Positions 11,936-25,430 of a DNA stretch of 64,000 bases are shown here, piece by piece. The translations under genes were made by a program, and so were the position numbers. The stretch lies in contig NC_089275.1 of assembly GCF_963678975.1 (NCBI RefSeq), positions 12,493,682-12,557,681 of the forward strand, given 5' to 3'. The notes beneath the pieces are model-generated. The model was not told the origin of the DNA. It ran no database searches and saw nothing but the letters and a program-made list of their open reading frames with translations. Position 1 is the stretch's first letter; the number at the start of each line of letters is the position of its first letter. The stretch comes from Dysidea avara (lineage: Eukaryota > Porifera > Demospongiae > Dictyoceratida > Dysideidae).

Positions 11936-14900
11936 ACCTTTTTGTCTAAGTTTTTTTTTTTTTAGTTCACCGGTAGCAATAGCCATTCGGTGGCTGTTAG
12001 TGCCACCTGCGTACCGGTGTACATAGAACTGGCCTAAAATTTACTGATTTTAGTGGAATTCCAAATATCTACCGACATGGTAAGTTCAAAAACGTACGAG
12101 AAACCCACTAAACGTTGGCTTAGGAAACATGGTGTCTGTTTATATAGGCCTACAGTAACTAGAACAAAGCTATTCTAAACTAAGTTACTCACGTGGCACT
12201 TTCTCGAAGCAGCTTTCCTTAACTTTTGTCTTTAAACTGAATGGCCCGCTCGAGGATAATAACTCCTCATACAATTCCCTCAAATTACTGAAGTATTATT
12301 CATGTACACAATGTTCCAGACCGTTTTTTTTGTTTAGACTAATTAGTTTAAGGTGAATTCCCATAGTCTTGGTAACGGGTGAATCCCACAATACATTACG
12401 CATTGGGCAAAATGATGAACCGGGTTCAGAAACAGTGCTGGGTCCACGTATCCGCTGCAGCTACAGTCTTGAAAATAAGGTGGAACATTCCTTAGAGGTA
12501 TGTGCGTAATTAGCAGACCGTTTTTTGTTGGTATCACCATGTAATGTTCTGGGTGCTTCGAAAATGCACGAAATCACTGTGTTTTTTACACCATTTTACG
12601 CATTTTGCGTACTTTTGGGGCATGTCCCTTTCAGTATTGATTATTAACCAAACAAATTCAATATGACCTTCTGAAAAAGCTATGTTTCATATATATATAT
12701 ATAGCTATAAGCTTTTGCTCCAGCGGCACTAATTTGTTCACTGTAAAGTTGGATGTTGTACTGACAGTTTATGCTCACATATCTTTTTACTCAAAATATG
12801 AGTTTCAGAATTGCAAGTACCATGAGAAAGAACAACTCTAGGCAAACTGTATGATACCAAATGAAGTTTAGTATGTGAAAAATTTACTTGTCATTGCAGG
12901 AACACAATCATCTACAATACAATTCCAACAGAACATTTTGATAACTCTAAAAATTCTCTACTGTTTTTGAGTAATTCAAACAAGCCATATTTGGGCACTT
13001 GTAGCATAAACTATTGCTCATCAAAATGATGTCAAAGTAGGGGGGTTGTGATTCTATCCAAGCCATGATTATTGTGATTTGGAATGGATTCCACCTAGCT
13101 AGGTCTGAATAGTAGCACACAACAAGTCTTAACTATAAATCACTCCTTAGAATTATTACAGAGCTTTAGAAAGATTTTAATAAAGAAATCCTGTATGCGT
13201 ACTAAAGTTCCAATGCTCCACATACAACACCTATCATGAATACACAATATGCTGTCTGTGATGATTCGTTTAAGCAGAAATGTCTTAAAACCTACAAAAA
13301 TGAAAAATAACAGCAACAGTAAAAACCCTTTATTCAATGAAATATAATTGCTTTGATCTTTATTGAACTAATCACCTGCAGCTGACCTCATATTGAGCTA
13401 AACTTCCTGATATGATGTTAACAGCAAGTTATTAGCTACACCTCACCTGCTATATGTGGTTCATGTTATATTTGACATTCGTGTTGTCTTTGCATTTGCT
13501 TGGCTACTACAGTTAATGTAAACTTTCCTTTTGTTATATGTATAAACAATATTTGACTGATGATAAGTCTTACTACTGTAACAGTGTCTGTGCAAAATGT
13601 GCAACACACTAATATGTAAATAGCTATAATGTGCACACATAATAATTCTTCTGTTATGATCATTCAGTATATGCATGTACAGTATGTTAGTAACACGTAG
13701 TACTGGGGTATGAAGATCCACGTTATCTTTATATAGCAACGTTGTGATCAGAATGATGTCCCATACATGCAGACACAACTATGCAGTCTTATCTATAAAA
13801 TAGGACCTCTAAACTATCCAATTTTCTCTAGGGGCCGGGGAGCATATACCCAGGTTCTGTTATATGGCATCCATGCATGACTAGCTTTAAACTCCACTGT
13901 CATTACTGACGGCTTTAATTTAGGAGGTGCTAAAGTACCCCCTTTTGAATAGTTACTAGCTATGTATATGTAACTATAGGAACTACAGTTACAGTTGCAT
14001 GTAGTTACATTTTAAATATGGACAACAAAAGGTAGAATGAAGAGCAAAGTGAGGGGTTAACCTCTTCTCGGCATCATTGAGAAGTGATAATTATTCTAGG
14101 GTCAAGTGTATTAAAGGTGTTTATAGAATTTAAACCTCTTTTTCTTGACCTGCACTTGCTTTACTATATCTCACCATTCCAACCATATTACATTCTCCCA
14201 CTGACTTACATAGGAGTGCCATAGCATGAATTTAGTCTGGCAGTGTCTACCCCATCTCATAAAAAGGAGCATCTAGTCACTCTAGCATTGTGGAGTTGTA
14301 ACATAGGAGTGTAATTAAGAATGGCACTATACTAACACCCTACAAAGCAATCTGGTTAATAAACGACTGCTAACACAACTAAAGATACAGAACTTGAAAG
14401 CAGCATCATGAGTACATCAGTTCCAATTACAAGGATTTTTGCTATATACACTGTACCTCTCTTTTGTTGTATAGAACACCATAATAATGTCCACTACAAC
14501 ACCTTAATCTTAATGCATCTTCACAAAACTTCATGACACTGAAACTCTTCCACACATTATACAATCCTACGTTATCATATGGTACTCCAAAACAAATGTT
14601 ACAACAATTTAGCAGTCACCTAACAACACAATATGATTGGTGTTACCTGTTTCTCTGCAACACACTACAATTTTTTAATGCTATAGAGTGACGTACCAGA
14701 CCCTTCCTCTTTATGTGAAAGGGCAGGCACTGCCAGACTTGCATGAATCAGCCATAAGCAATTCTATCCTTGTCCTTGTAAAAATAAATAAAAAAATCTT
14801 TGTAAAAGTTGTAACATCAGTAGCTAGATTGATATTGCTGGATGCATGTGTACACATGATTGCATATATGTCATGCTCCTGAATGACATGCAGCTTTTAC

Positions 14901-15525
14901 AGCTTTTACTATGAAATGACTCACAATTTAATGCATGATATATAGTATACTTGAAGTTCAGTAAAAAATTGCTATACCTGCATGCAAATTCAATCTCAGA
15001 AGGAAATAGTAAAATAATTGTTTGTTTTTTTCTGTGGGGGCTTGTTCCTAAGACCCTCTAGATATATAGAGCATCATGAGCATGCATGCTAGTCTGTAGC
15101 TATACTGAGTGTGCTTCACACACTATGTGCAGCTATGATGATGATGATGTCTTGTTTTATTAAGACAATAACATACCACATAAGTACAGTATGTACTGAT
15201 ACCCACATGTAGGATCATGGTCATTATACAGGAGCCCTATCATCAACTATAGTTAGCTACCACTTTTCTTATAGCTAGCTATAATTTTTTATCCTGTTAG
15301 CATTCCAGGATGAAATTTTATCCTGTTACCCTGTTATCATTCCATTCTAGGGGTGGGGGGTTATCAGGTTTATCACTTCTTCGAGATAATATTACCATAG
15401 CATAGCTGCAAATTTGGAAGGGGGAAATTTTCGCGGTTTGAACAATCCGCGAAGAAACACGGACATCCGCTTTCTTATGGATATAATGCGAATTGTGTGA
15501 AAAGGGCGAGATCGACCGCAGTATC

Positions 15526-18500
15526 ATGCCTTTACTAACAGCCATCACTGCCGTGTCTGGTGCCCTCTGGCGCTTACTGGGATACAGTAGTCATGGAGAC
15601 TGGAAAAGAAAGATCGTCGCGAAGGAATACGACACGGAGTTCGTGCAATATTTCAACAACATTCTGGCGTTGTTGGAAGGTAGGAAGGTCACCACTCCCC
15701 GACTGAAGATTGCATATGATCATCTGGCAGAGGTGAGTAGTGTTTTAATGCTATACAAAATTCTAACTAGCTTAACTACCAAACTAAGCACTTTAACTAC
15801 AAAACTAGAACAGCTGCATTACAACACATGATGGGACGGGCTTGCGAAGAGCTGCCCCGAGTATATGCAGCCACACCGGCTAAGCTAGGGCACTCGCAAG
15901 TTGGGCACTCGACATAGTTGCCAACATTGGATGACTAAATAAATTCTCTGTTTCAACTGAGGCACAAGTGCACGATGCGGGCGAGCGTTCCATTTCCATT
16001 GCGGCTAGCAATTTTCAAGCCCTAACACAACCACAGCAAACTGTATAAAAGCATGCATGATTAAGCTTGTGCCTTCAACTTTTAAGTTACATGAATAACA
16101 CAAAAGTGAATTTGTGTTGACTTGAAAGCTACTGACATGTGAGCTAGACACCGTTGCAAGGTCACATTTACTGAGCCCACATACTAGCGATGCAAAAGAA
16201 ACGCCTAAAAATAATGGCCTGGAGAATATTGTAACATTTTAGTGCTAGTGCTGACAGTAAACAGATGCAGCAGGTGGTGGATGGGATCAGAGAATTTATT
16301 TGGAGTGACCTTGTCTCTCGGTGCCAACAAGACTACTATCATCAATTATTACACATAGTAATTATATGTAGGTAGTTATAGGCACTTGCTGGTTCCATGT
16401 GTACTGTATATCTTGTGAGTGTAAACCATGTGTATATACTGGCTTCTTTTTGTCTTTTTTAGTCACTGAAATACAACCTGCTAACAAGTGAGTAGCTGTC
16501 TGTGTTGTTTATAGTGTGTAGCTGTATGATGTTCATTGTGTGGCTTGTAGTTGATGATTACAGTTAAACGCTTTTCAGACTATTCAGTCGCTTTTGTTTT
16601 TATCAGACATATCCACCTCAAGAAGTTTGAATGTAAATAAAACTATATAATTTAGATACAGTTGCCAGTTATGTATGTTACCTCCTTTACAAGGATGTGC
16701 AAATAGTCATCCAACTAGGCAGTAGGTTTTGGGGGTTAACAGCAAAACTATTATCCTTAATATTTAGACCTCCATATTATACATTTGGATTATTTGCAAA
16801 TCTAAATTTTTACATTTCTCAACCTCAAAAATATTCCCCCTCAAAATACTTAAGCTATATAGTAACCTTATAATATATGTCTATAAAAGGCAACTGTCTT
16901 TAGTAATTAGCTGACTAATGGATACTAATGTGTAGTAAAAGCTTATTGTACAGTAATGACAACCAAGTAATCCAGTTGAGTTGTCACATGTATGTACATG
17001 ACATGTGCAGAAACTGAATGAAACATCACAATGATATTATGGCATGTGTATTTGTAATTATTTTCTGCCTACCAATTGTACATAAAAGTTCTGGGAAATT
17101 TCCTGTGTCTTTTACCTCACCCTCTATTGTTTCTAATGTGTGGTAATAATGTTGGTAATGTTGTTATAGCAAGGGAGATGACCAGGGGTCTTATGGTGGT
17201 CAACACATTATCACAATTATATGGATACCGGACATTGTCATCTAAAGAGAAACGCCTTGCCTTCACTCTAGGATGGTGTATTGAAATTGTGAGTCTCTAT
17301 ATTCTATGTACATAGTCTGTTCCAATCCTAATTGTTAAAACTTTGCATACACACAGGTAGAAGCAGCAAACACAATAGCTGATGATATTGTGGACCATCG
17401 TGACACTAGAGCAGCTAAGCCTTGCTGGTACAAACAAGTACGGAAGATAATTCATCTAATGTGTTGATGATGTACATGTGATAACTTCTTACAGGATCAT
17501 GTTGGAATGATAGCAGTCAATGACAGTTTCTGGTTCCTATCATCGGTCTATGTCCTACTTAATGCAGAGTTTAGGGACCATCCTTATTATACTAATCTAG
17601 TGGAACTGTTCCATCTGGTTAGTTAATATACAACTTCATTGTTATAAATATATGTATGTCATCAATTGTCTACCGATCTACTACAGTAGTTATAGTGTGT
17701 TTATACATGCGTCCTACATAATATATTACAATGATCACTTATGTAACAACATTTCAAAATAGACAAATACATGTATTTGATTTTGTGAACTGTAAAGGCT
17801 GGGAAATTTATTACATAAGGAAATTCAATAGTTGCATATTCAGTTTACCTAATTGCTACAAACTGTTACAGGTTGTGGAGTACTCTGAGATTGGTGGAAT
17901 AGTGAGCTCCCTCATCTCTGACAGTAAGACTGATCTGAGCAACTTCACAGCAGAAAAGTGAGATAAGATTTTCAGCATAGCTGCTTTATGTATTTCTTTT
18001 TCCAGCCTTCAAAACATCACTCGTTACAAGACTGGATATTTCTGCTTCTATCTGCCAGTGATGGCCACACTATACTTGGTATGTACTATATGTAGTGTAG
18101 GTAGTGACACTTGTCTGATGTTGTTGTTGTGTACAGGCTGGTATTGATGGGAAGACTGTTAATGACGAAGTATTGTCTATTTCACTGGCTATCGGTGAAT
18201 TCTATCAGAACCAGGTATGTGGTATGTAGTATGCAATATGAGTATTATGCTTTCAATGACTGTACACACAGTGCACTTCCCATTCACTTTTGCTCCCGGA
18301 TTACTAAATTACTAATCTACTTGCATTAGTGATTTTTTAGTTACTTGTACACCAGTGTTATAGCGGTCGGTCTTAATTTGTCTGGGTCATTCTCACTTAT
18401 TAAAAAATACCCAGGATTGGATCACATGTGATCGAGATGAATTACAGTAATTAGTTGATGATGATGTGGAAGTGTATAGTCTAGTTGTGCTGCAGTCCAG

Positions 18501-20816
18501 CTTCTTTCATGAGCCACACCCATTATGTGCTATTGTCTGTATGCATGCATGATGCCACGCCCATTTATCAATAAGTACATTGCAGTTTGTAGGTACGTAC
18601 AAATCCATGGCTATTACTGTTGCAGGCTTATGTGGAGCCATGCCCATTAATTGATTTTTACCGTATGAGTTGTCTTGCAGCCGCCAGTTTCTTGAAATTC
18701 ATTCATGTACGCGCCCACTTGTAGGAAATGTGTAATGCTGTTTGTAGGCATACGTGGAGCCATGCTAGTTTATTAGTAGGGTGTATTAAAGTTGCATGAA
18801 GCCACACCCAAACATGTTTTGCTCTCCGTAAACAAACATGTATACTATCTATAAACTTTTGTGGACTCATGCTCACTGACTGACTATTAATCATAAAACT
18901 TGCTCATTTAGTTATCAGCACTGTTGTACAGATCTATTAGATCAGGGATGTGTCCACAGTGGTTGAGAGTGGTCAGTACCGACCACCACTCAAATAAATT
19001 AGCCACCACTACCACTCAACAACCATTACAAATTCATTTCTGACATACACAAGTTAAGGCCCCATACAACATTTCTTGACTCATCCCTGTCTCTTGTAGC
19101 CACCGCTATTCCAAACCTGGGCACATCCCTGATCTACATACAAATAATTTTGGAGGGTGTTATGTCACTGGTTTATAATCACAATGCAGGACTGGAATAC
19201 TAGATGGCCTAAAGAAAACAACTCTCTTTACATACTGTATATAGAAAGATAAACAAATTAATCTTATCACAGATGTGGTGGGTCAGTATGTGCTATGACA
19301 AACTCAAAAATAAATGTAAATCATATGATCTCTTTGAAATAGAGTTAATATGGCTGTAGGCTCCTAAATTTTGTGCAAGCAGTAATAGATGCTTAGCAAA
19401 CAGGGGGGAAATAGAGGTCGCTTACTATATTTCAAATCCCTTCACTCTTAAGATCAAGATATTCTAATAGAGCAGTCATATGTACTCTAATGTAACAGTC
19501 AGTTGCAACTGACATTTTTATTTACTTTTTGACCTGCTGGGTACTAGTAGAGGGCAAGCAGCCCATGAAACATATTCTATGACTTTGTATGATGTAAAGA
19601 ACTACTAAACTCAAGACTTGCATACTCCATGAGTTGCCAATCATGTAGCCAAGCATTGCTTTGCACTAAGTACTATTCTGTATGTGTGCGCGTGTGTGTA
19701 TGAGTGGACACAGATATTAGTAATTGTCACTGTTACAGATTGACTACAATAGATGTTATGGAACCCTGGATGTTGCCAGTGTAGACATAAAGGCCAAGAA
19801 GTGTACCTGGTTGATAGTAGAGGCAGTGAGAAGAGCTGATACTAAACAGAGAGCAATACTAGAGGTAACTGCTTTGTAGTACTTTGGAGTGTTTTGTTGT
19901 ATGTATATCTATAGACTGTTATGTCCTTCTTAAATAAGTAGCAGCCATCTTTGCTGACTGAATTTCGTTCCATTTTTGTGCAACTACTCAAGCATTTAGC
20001 TGTGTTACGGTAGAACTTCTGTATCCTGGGCCAGGGCTCTTAATGTATGTGCATACAAGTGGGACCATGATGACCTGATTATCAGTGTGTCCTTTGATGA
20101 GCCTTGCTGCATCTCTTGAACAGTGATTAGATAGCTATGCTAACTGTCCTTAACTGAAATAGCTATGTAGCCTTCCTTAGTCATTCTTTTCAAGTTCCGG
20201 TGATTTATTCTGATTTCAAATTGTCTCAGCATCAATTCCTACCTTCTGCTAGTCACAAGTAGCATTCCAGGTCATGATTAACTGCTTCTTGATTGCAACT
20301 CCGGCATACATTAAACTAGTAAAAGCATAGTCTGTGTATACATAAACTATAACACTGTGGTGGTGTGGTCTCAAACCAAATATAGCACTCAGCTTTACCT
20401 TGTGTTATTGTTGGTCTCTCTACCATGCCCTCGTACTATATTTTCCATGTTGCACTCGCTGTGGTGCTTTAACTAGTATATAAAATGTTTCATAAAATTA
20501 TCACCAACTGTCTAGAAGAGATTGGTTCACCTTTACTTTTGATCAATGCTGCCATACCTATTCACCACAAAATTGGTATATACTTGTGTTAATGTACTCT
20601 CTCTCCCTCCTCCAGGCTAACTATGGTAGATCAGATGAGGGTTGTGTAGAGAAGGTGAAGGAGGTGTATGAGTCACTGAACCTGAGACACTTGTACAGTG
20701 AATATGAAGATCAGAGCTACCAGACCATTAGTAAACTAATTGATGAACACAGTCACTTATTACCAGTACATGTCTTCCTGGAGATGAGGGATACCATCTA
20801 CACAAGGAAACACTAG
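15526..20816 (+). CDS. FPPS-like paralog with altered active site, copy 2 (10 exons, 372 aa)
   Basis: Exons: 15526-15732, 16463-16487, 17170-17288, 17357-17437, 17495-17617, 17872-17957, 18006-18078, 18137-18214, 19739-19864, 20616-20816. Every exon matches copy 1 in phase, and in length except exons 1, 3 and 9. The frame is open throughout and all splice sites are GT-AG, so it looks expressed. The first aspartate motif DDIVD (126-130), YKTGYF and the Gln before the second motif are kept. Lost: GGK becomes TTRE (77-80 region); the Arg-Arg after the first motif becomes Arg-Ala; the second motif DDxxD becomes IDYNR (265-269); the loop after it is 3 residues shorter and lacks the GK-GTD lysine. 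Normal FPPS activity is therefore unlikely. A one-substrate enzyme (terpene-synthase-like, as evolved from FPPS in insects) or a regulatory pseudoenzyme are both possible. An in-frame upstream ATG at 15493 would add 11 residues; 15526 is preferred because copy 1 starts there. Confidence 0.9.
16720..16862. mobile_element. Eroded relative of the 9182 MITE, in FPPS copy 2 intron 2
   Basis: Shares GTTTTGGGGGTTAACAGCAAA, TATTTAGACCTCCATAT and CCCCTCAAAATACTTAAGCTATAT-like sequence with 9225-9384. Confidence 0.55.
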
Positions 20817-21471
20817 ATGGATTTAAACATTTCTTGTATTGTTTATGCAGTGTATTTTTTATCACTAGGCTTTACAGCACATACCTTATTGTTCAGCTAT
20901 AATTTGCTTGGCGTTCTCATGCAGAATCTATCAAGCTTGTACCAGATGATTTTGACAAGCTCTCCTGGTCACCTTTACCATGTGTTTGTCAAAATAATTT
21001 GTAGCATATAATGCCTGCATTATAGGTAGCTAGGCCACTTTGTGTATAGCTAAATGACTCATTTGAGAGCATTGTGCTGGTAAAACAATCAGGGACTGTG
21101 GCTTAAAATCACAGAAGTAAACTGGTAAATGATACATGACCGAGTGCATGAAGCAGTACCACAAGTTCATCCTGTACTTACCAATGCTAGCAACTATACA
21201 CCAATCAATTGATGTATCCCTAAAGCATGGCTTGAAGCTTTGGACATCTTAAAGAGGTGATAATTTTATTGTCGTGTAGTGTCTCCTGTGGATGTAATAT
21301 GTTAGCTCTCATTGCATGTCTCCTTGTGCATGTTCATCGATACTTGCATGGATCTCTATGCAATGAAAGAAATATCTCCAGTTAGAAAAAATTGACTAAG
21401 ATTGATTCACAGACATGCAATTGGAGTAGCCATCTAGCCATATATTTTGCAGAGGTTTACTTTCTTCAAGG
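17823..21471 (+). repeat. Segmental duplication, parental segment (FPPS copy 2 exons 6-10 and 3' flank)
   Basis: Introns, exons and about 650 bp of 3' flank align with 47648-53137. Similarity begins at TTCAATAGTTGCATATTCAG in intron 5 and ends at TTTACTTTCTTCAAGG. The duplicate is longer because elements inserted into it afterwards. Confidence 0.88.
18943..19129. mobile_element. MITE in FPPS copy 2 intron 8, absent from copy 3
   Basis: Inverted ends CAGGGATGTGTCCA and TGGGCACATCCCTG. Copy 3 shows the uninterrupted site (CATCTACATACACA at about 48812), so the insertion came after the duplication. Confidence 0.7.
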
Positions 21472-22540
21472 TCCTGCATTTTTGTCACTACATCATTAAC
21501 GCTACATGCAAAAAAAATGTGTGCTTTTTTTTCTTTATAGTAATTGTTTGTTTACACAAAATGTTCATTTGAAATGGATACATGCATGACAATGTGTCTA
21601 TGTTTGCCAGTTTTTGCATTGTTTATCCAAGTATTCAATAGTTCCAAAAGTATTGTGTAGTAAGGACCAACATAACTCCAGCTCACTCAAGAAAATAGTG
21701 GCACAAACGAGTGTGTTGCCTTGCGTTCAGGGATCCGCTTTGCCATACCAGCACTGCATCATTAGTCATGTGTTCACTTGTCCCTATCATGTGTCCAGAT
21801 ATCTGTGTTACTTCATAAAATCACAATACTTATTCTCAAAAGGACCATCCTTTTTGAGTAAAAGATCTAAACTTTTTATTACATAACTATATAATGCGAC
21901 CAAATTTTGGAAAATCATGTACCCTTATGGACATGCCCGAAACAATTTTTGAAAACTAGCAAGGTGCTGTTAATAGCAGAAAACTTTTTTCAAATATTTT
22001 TAAATTTTTTCTTGTAATTCAAGGTATCTATATGGTTTATTCTACCCTTAATTAAATGGGTAAGAATTTAACTTATAATGCTATGTATCAGAACTAAATA
22101 TTTAATGTGTCAAATGCACCCATAATTTAGGGCAGTGGTGTGTCTAGGGGTGGGCCTGTGCCATAGTATAGAGTTTTGGCTCCCTATAGCTGCCAATGAA
22201 TTTTGGTGCCATACAGGAGATATTTGTATGTGAGATTGAGATACACTAATACAGCAGTCAATAACTCTAACAAAGCAGTCATGCTATTCAGAGATGCAGT
22301 ATAGCAAACTATGTTATGCAAGAATTTATAATAGTTGGTGGAGGGCTGTCATTGTTAGTAGACAGTCACCTTATTTATGCTTTTGGCCCTACTAAACCAG
22401 AGAGTCTAGATACGTCCAATGGTTTTCCTAAATTTGGTCACATATACTCACTATTGTTCCACAGTATGGTGGTATAGTACGTAGTTAGAGAAATATCACA
22501 TGTAGCATTCAAGATCAAAGCAGACAGTAGTGTACATGTG
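20817..22540. other. 3' flank of FPPS copy 2 and intergenic sequence
   Basis: To 21471 it is shared with the copy 3 flank. It includes TTTTGACAAGC and GTTTGTCAAAA, a possible small hairpin. From there to 22540 no gene was recognised; a short dispersed-motif copy lies at 22227-22275. Confidence 0.5.
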
Positions 22541-22975
22541 TAGGGACCCGCCGATTATGCTGGCATAATTATGAGCATAATAGGTGCCTGAAAGCATTGG
22601 GCATAATGCTAGCATAATAGGCAGAATATTTGTATAATAGTATGAATTCCTACTTATCAAAATAGCTATCACAGAAAGATCGATATACTCTAATAGAACA
22701 GTCAGTAATTCTAATAGAACATTCACACAACTGACTGTTCTATTAGAGTATATCGATCTTTTCTGTGATTTGCATTTTGACAAGTAAGTTTGTGCTTCAG
22801 CTATCCATAAACTGGAAATTATTAGCAGAGCATGAGAACTGAGGCATAAATAATTGGGCATAATTTGGGCATAATAGGTAAGTATTGAGCATAAATTTAA
22901 GCATGATAGGTAAATTTTTGAGCAGTGCAGCATAGCATAATAGGTAAAATTATGAGCATAATCGGCGGGTCCCTA
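22541..22975. mobile_element. hAT-like MITE, TACATGTG target duplication
   Basis: Inverted ends TAGGGACCCGCCGATTATGC and GCATAATCGGCGGGTCCCTA, flanked by a perfect 8-bp duplication TACATGTG (22533-22540 and 22976-22983). The interior repeats GCATAATAGG many times and contains an inverted pair of the short dispersed motif. A long open stretch on the minus strand (22496-22933) is a by-product. A related fragment lies at about 63600-63660. Confidence 0.9.
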
Positions 22976-22983
22976 TACATGTG

Positions 22984-25290
22984 TCGTGTGACCACAGAAG
23001 TCAGTATGCGTATATACTACAAGTAGTGTTACTAGGTAAATTGTACGCACTGTCGAATTGAATACCAGGTGGTTAACAGGTAATTGAGATAATTGTGTAG
23101 TTGACTTAGAACATGCTCTGTTCATGTTGAAGCACACATAATTGTAGTAGCAATAGAGTCAAATACTCTAATAGAACAACCATTTTGATTAGTGAAATAG
23201 AATACCAGATAACTGGCGAATGGACAACTAAGGTTCAACTATATCATATGTATACTAACAAGTACAAGTGGCTTGTTGTATTGTGGACAAATTTGCAAAG
23301 ATGATTACAACAGCACTGATACATAAAATGACATTGATGTTGGTTGTTTGCTTATTTCTAGTAGAGGTTGCTGATCTATAACCTCCTTCAGATCACCATA
23401 ACAATCCAAAGTTGTCCTATTGATCCCAACTTAATAGGAACAAAACGTATGGAATAAAACACAAAAGTATGCCTGTAAGTACAATACAAGTTGTAGTGTA
23501 TACGTGCATGCAGCACTGATACAACATACAGAGTTTGAATGATATGAAAGACCAAATATCAGGACTTGTAACAAATTGTTTATCACATAGATCCTTACCA
23601 TGTATATATAGCAACTCTGACTGGTAGATAGAAGGAGTAATAAGATGTCTTGAATTGTTTATCACAATAGATTGTTTATCATAATAGCCTGGTATCTGTG
23701 TAGAGGGGATTTTATGGCATCCGTTTAATACACTGTATGCATAGTACATACATTACATACCTTTTAGTACATACCTTACATACCTGGCCTTTTATACAAA
23801 GGTGTGGAGAGCAACTCACATAGTTGGGATCATTCTCTTTATAAGACGTTCATTCATGTCATAAAATACAGTACCCCAAAATTAAGTTCATTTGTTAATT
23901 CTCTGATGAAGATTGCATTGTCAAAACACACAACATCATTATTGGTATGTGACTTTCTCCTAAGACAATCATAGCAAATGATAATACTAATCACATATAC
24001 TACATAACATGTATCCCACAGTGATTGATATTTTGTCATTGATTGATTACCCACTATACTCCGATCTTCATCCTCCCGAAATCTGCATTTGATCAAAGGA
24101 CAAGCATATTTTGTAAAGTGTACACCAAGTTAATTTTAGCATAACAACTTGAACATGAAATATGTTAGAATCTGGCCAAAAGTGATGTGTGTTTTCAGCT
24201 ACTATTCACTTTATTGCACCATTATCATTCTGAACATCATTTTGAAAAGTCAGAATTGTGAACTTGAAGCCAGCGATCCTGGGAGGATGCTGTCCAGCAG
24301 AGAATCTGTTCACTCTTCTTTGTCAGTGACAAGGACATGCACATTAACTTTGTGTCTTGTAATGTCTTGTTTTAAACGATTGATGGCAGGTGGTACAAAT
24401 AAATGGTGGTGGTGCCATCATGAGCTGGATCAAGTCCTTTATTACTAAAAGATCTCCATTTTTTCAGCAAAGTCAAGGATTAACTTTTCAATTTGACCAC
24501 TATGACCGACGACGAAGATTTGTGTTTTCAATTTGATCACTATGACCGAGGACGAAGACCAGAGTGTAGGAGGAGTACCATCCCCTTTCGGATGTATCCA
24601 TTCACTGGCATAGACTGGACTACTAAACTCAAGTTTTTGAGTGTGTGCTATATATATAGCCACAGAAATGTTTTAGAAATTAATGCCATTCACCATTAGA
24701 TATAAAACGTATACGTTACTCACAAAAACTACACAAAGCCTCTGCAGTTTGTTATCGAAAATGATTTGCCTACTGCTACAACACTACTAATGCATCTGTC
24801 TCCCTCTTTCTCTGATATAGCACACAATGATATAAAATTCAGAACATGATGTAACATAGAACGATAATAGCATCATCTGTAGCCTTTCAGTGGCCTATGT
24901 ATTAACTACAGATTTGCCAACTGTTCAGTTTATAATGCTTATAAATATCAGTAAGTGCATTAACCATTAGCCAGAGAAACGCTTCCCAATGCATACAGCA
25001 GGTAACTTTTTGAAAAGAACTACATTCAGTGTGCACAAAGAGATCAAACCATTCACTACGAACTCACACTGCTAAATAGACCGCTAAAACTTAGTTGCAT
25101 GTCTCTCTAATATGCAAGAAAAACTATTGCACGAGGAGCCAAAGCGTTATATAGATACAGTATTAAATATATAAATTTATAATGGTTGAAAAGGATGTGT
25201 GGGCAAATTTTATCCAGTCCAGTGAATGAATACACCCTAACACATTTCACTACTTTTAATAATTCAATTATACTTCACGTGTTTGGCATG
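22984..25290. other. Intergenic sequence without a recognised gene
   Basis: Only a possible FPPS exon 9 relic on the minus strand (about 23375-23418) and a 33-bp tandem duplication at 24485-24560 (TTTCAATTTGA(C/T)CACTATGAC) stand out. Open stretches here resemble no known protein. Confidence 0.5.
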
Positions 25291-25291
25291 T

Positions 25292-25392
25292 ATGGCCAGA
25301 CCATTTTTTTTGTGGATCGACTCTCTAGCTGGGACAGTGTCAAACACTAAAACCATGACAGAGCGGAGGAAAAAAAGCGGTCTGGCTAAACG
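25292..25392. mobile_element. Short MITE with TGGCCAGACC-type ends
   Basis: TGGCCAGACCATTTTTTTTG on the left and AAAAAAAGCGGTCTGGCTA on the right are inverted. They resemble the ends of the 6.5 kb transposon (GTGGCCAGACC followed by a T run). Confidence 0.5.
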
Positions 25393-25430
25393 AAACTAAA
25401 ACACATGCAACAATATTCTACTAAAGAAAT

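Larger units (their letters stand above)
10644..15525. other. Divergent intergenic region between FPPS copies 1 and 2
   Basis: 4.9 kb separate the two opposed starts. The sequence near copy 1 is GC-richer and carries the 19-bp array. 11500-12060 holds a tRNA-derived SINE and several CATTCGACTTTAGGG-type repeats. 12100-15400 shows no convincing gene or element apart from a short fragment of the 9182 MITE family. Promoters for both genes must lie in or near this region, but no specific sites can be named. Confidence 0.6.

Noticed and set aside
22496-22933. 145-codon open frame on the minus strand
   Set aside because: It lies almost wholly inside the 22541-22975 MITE and has no recognisable domain.
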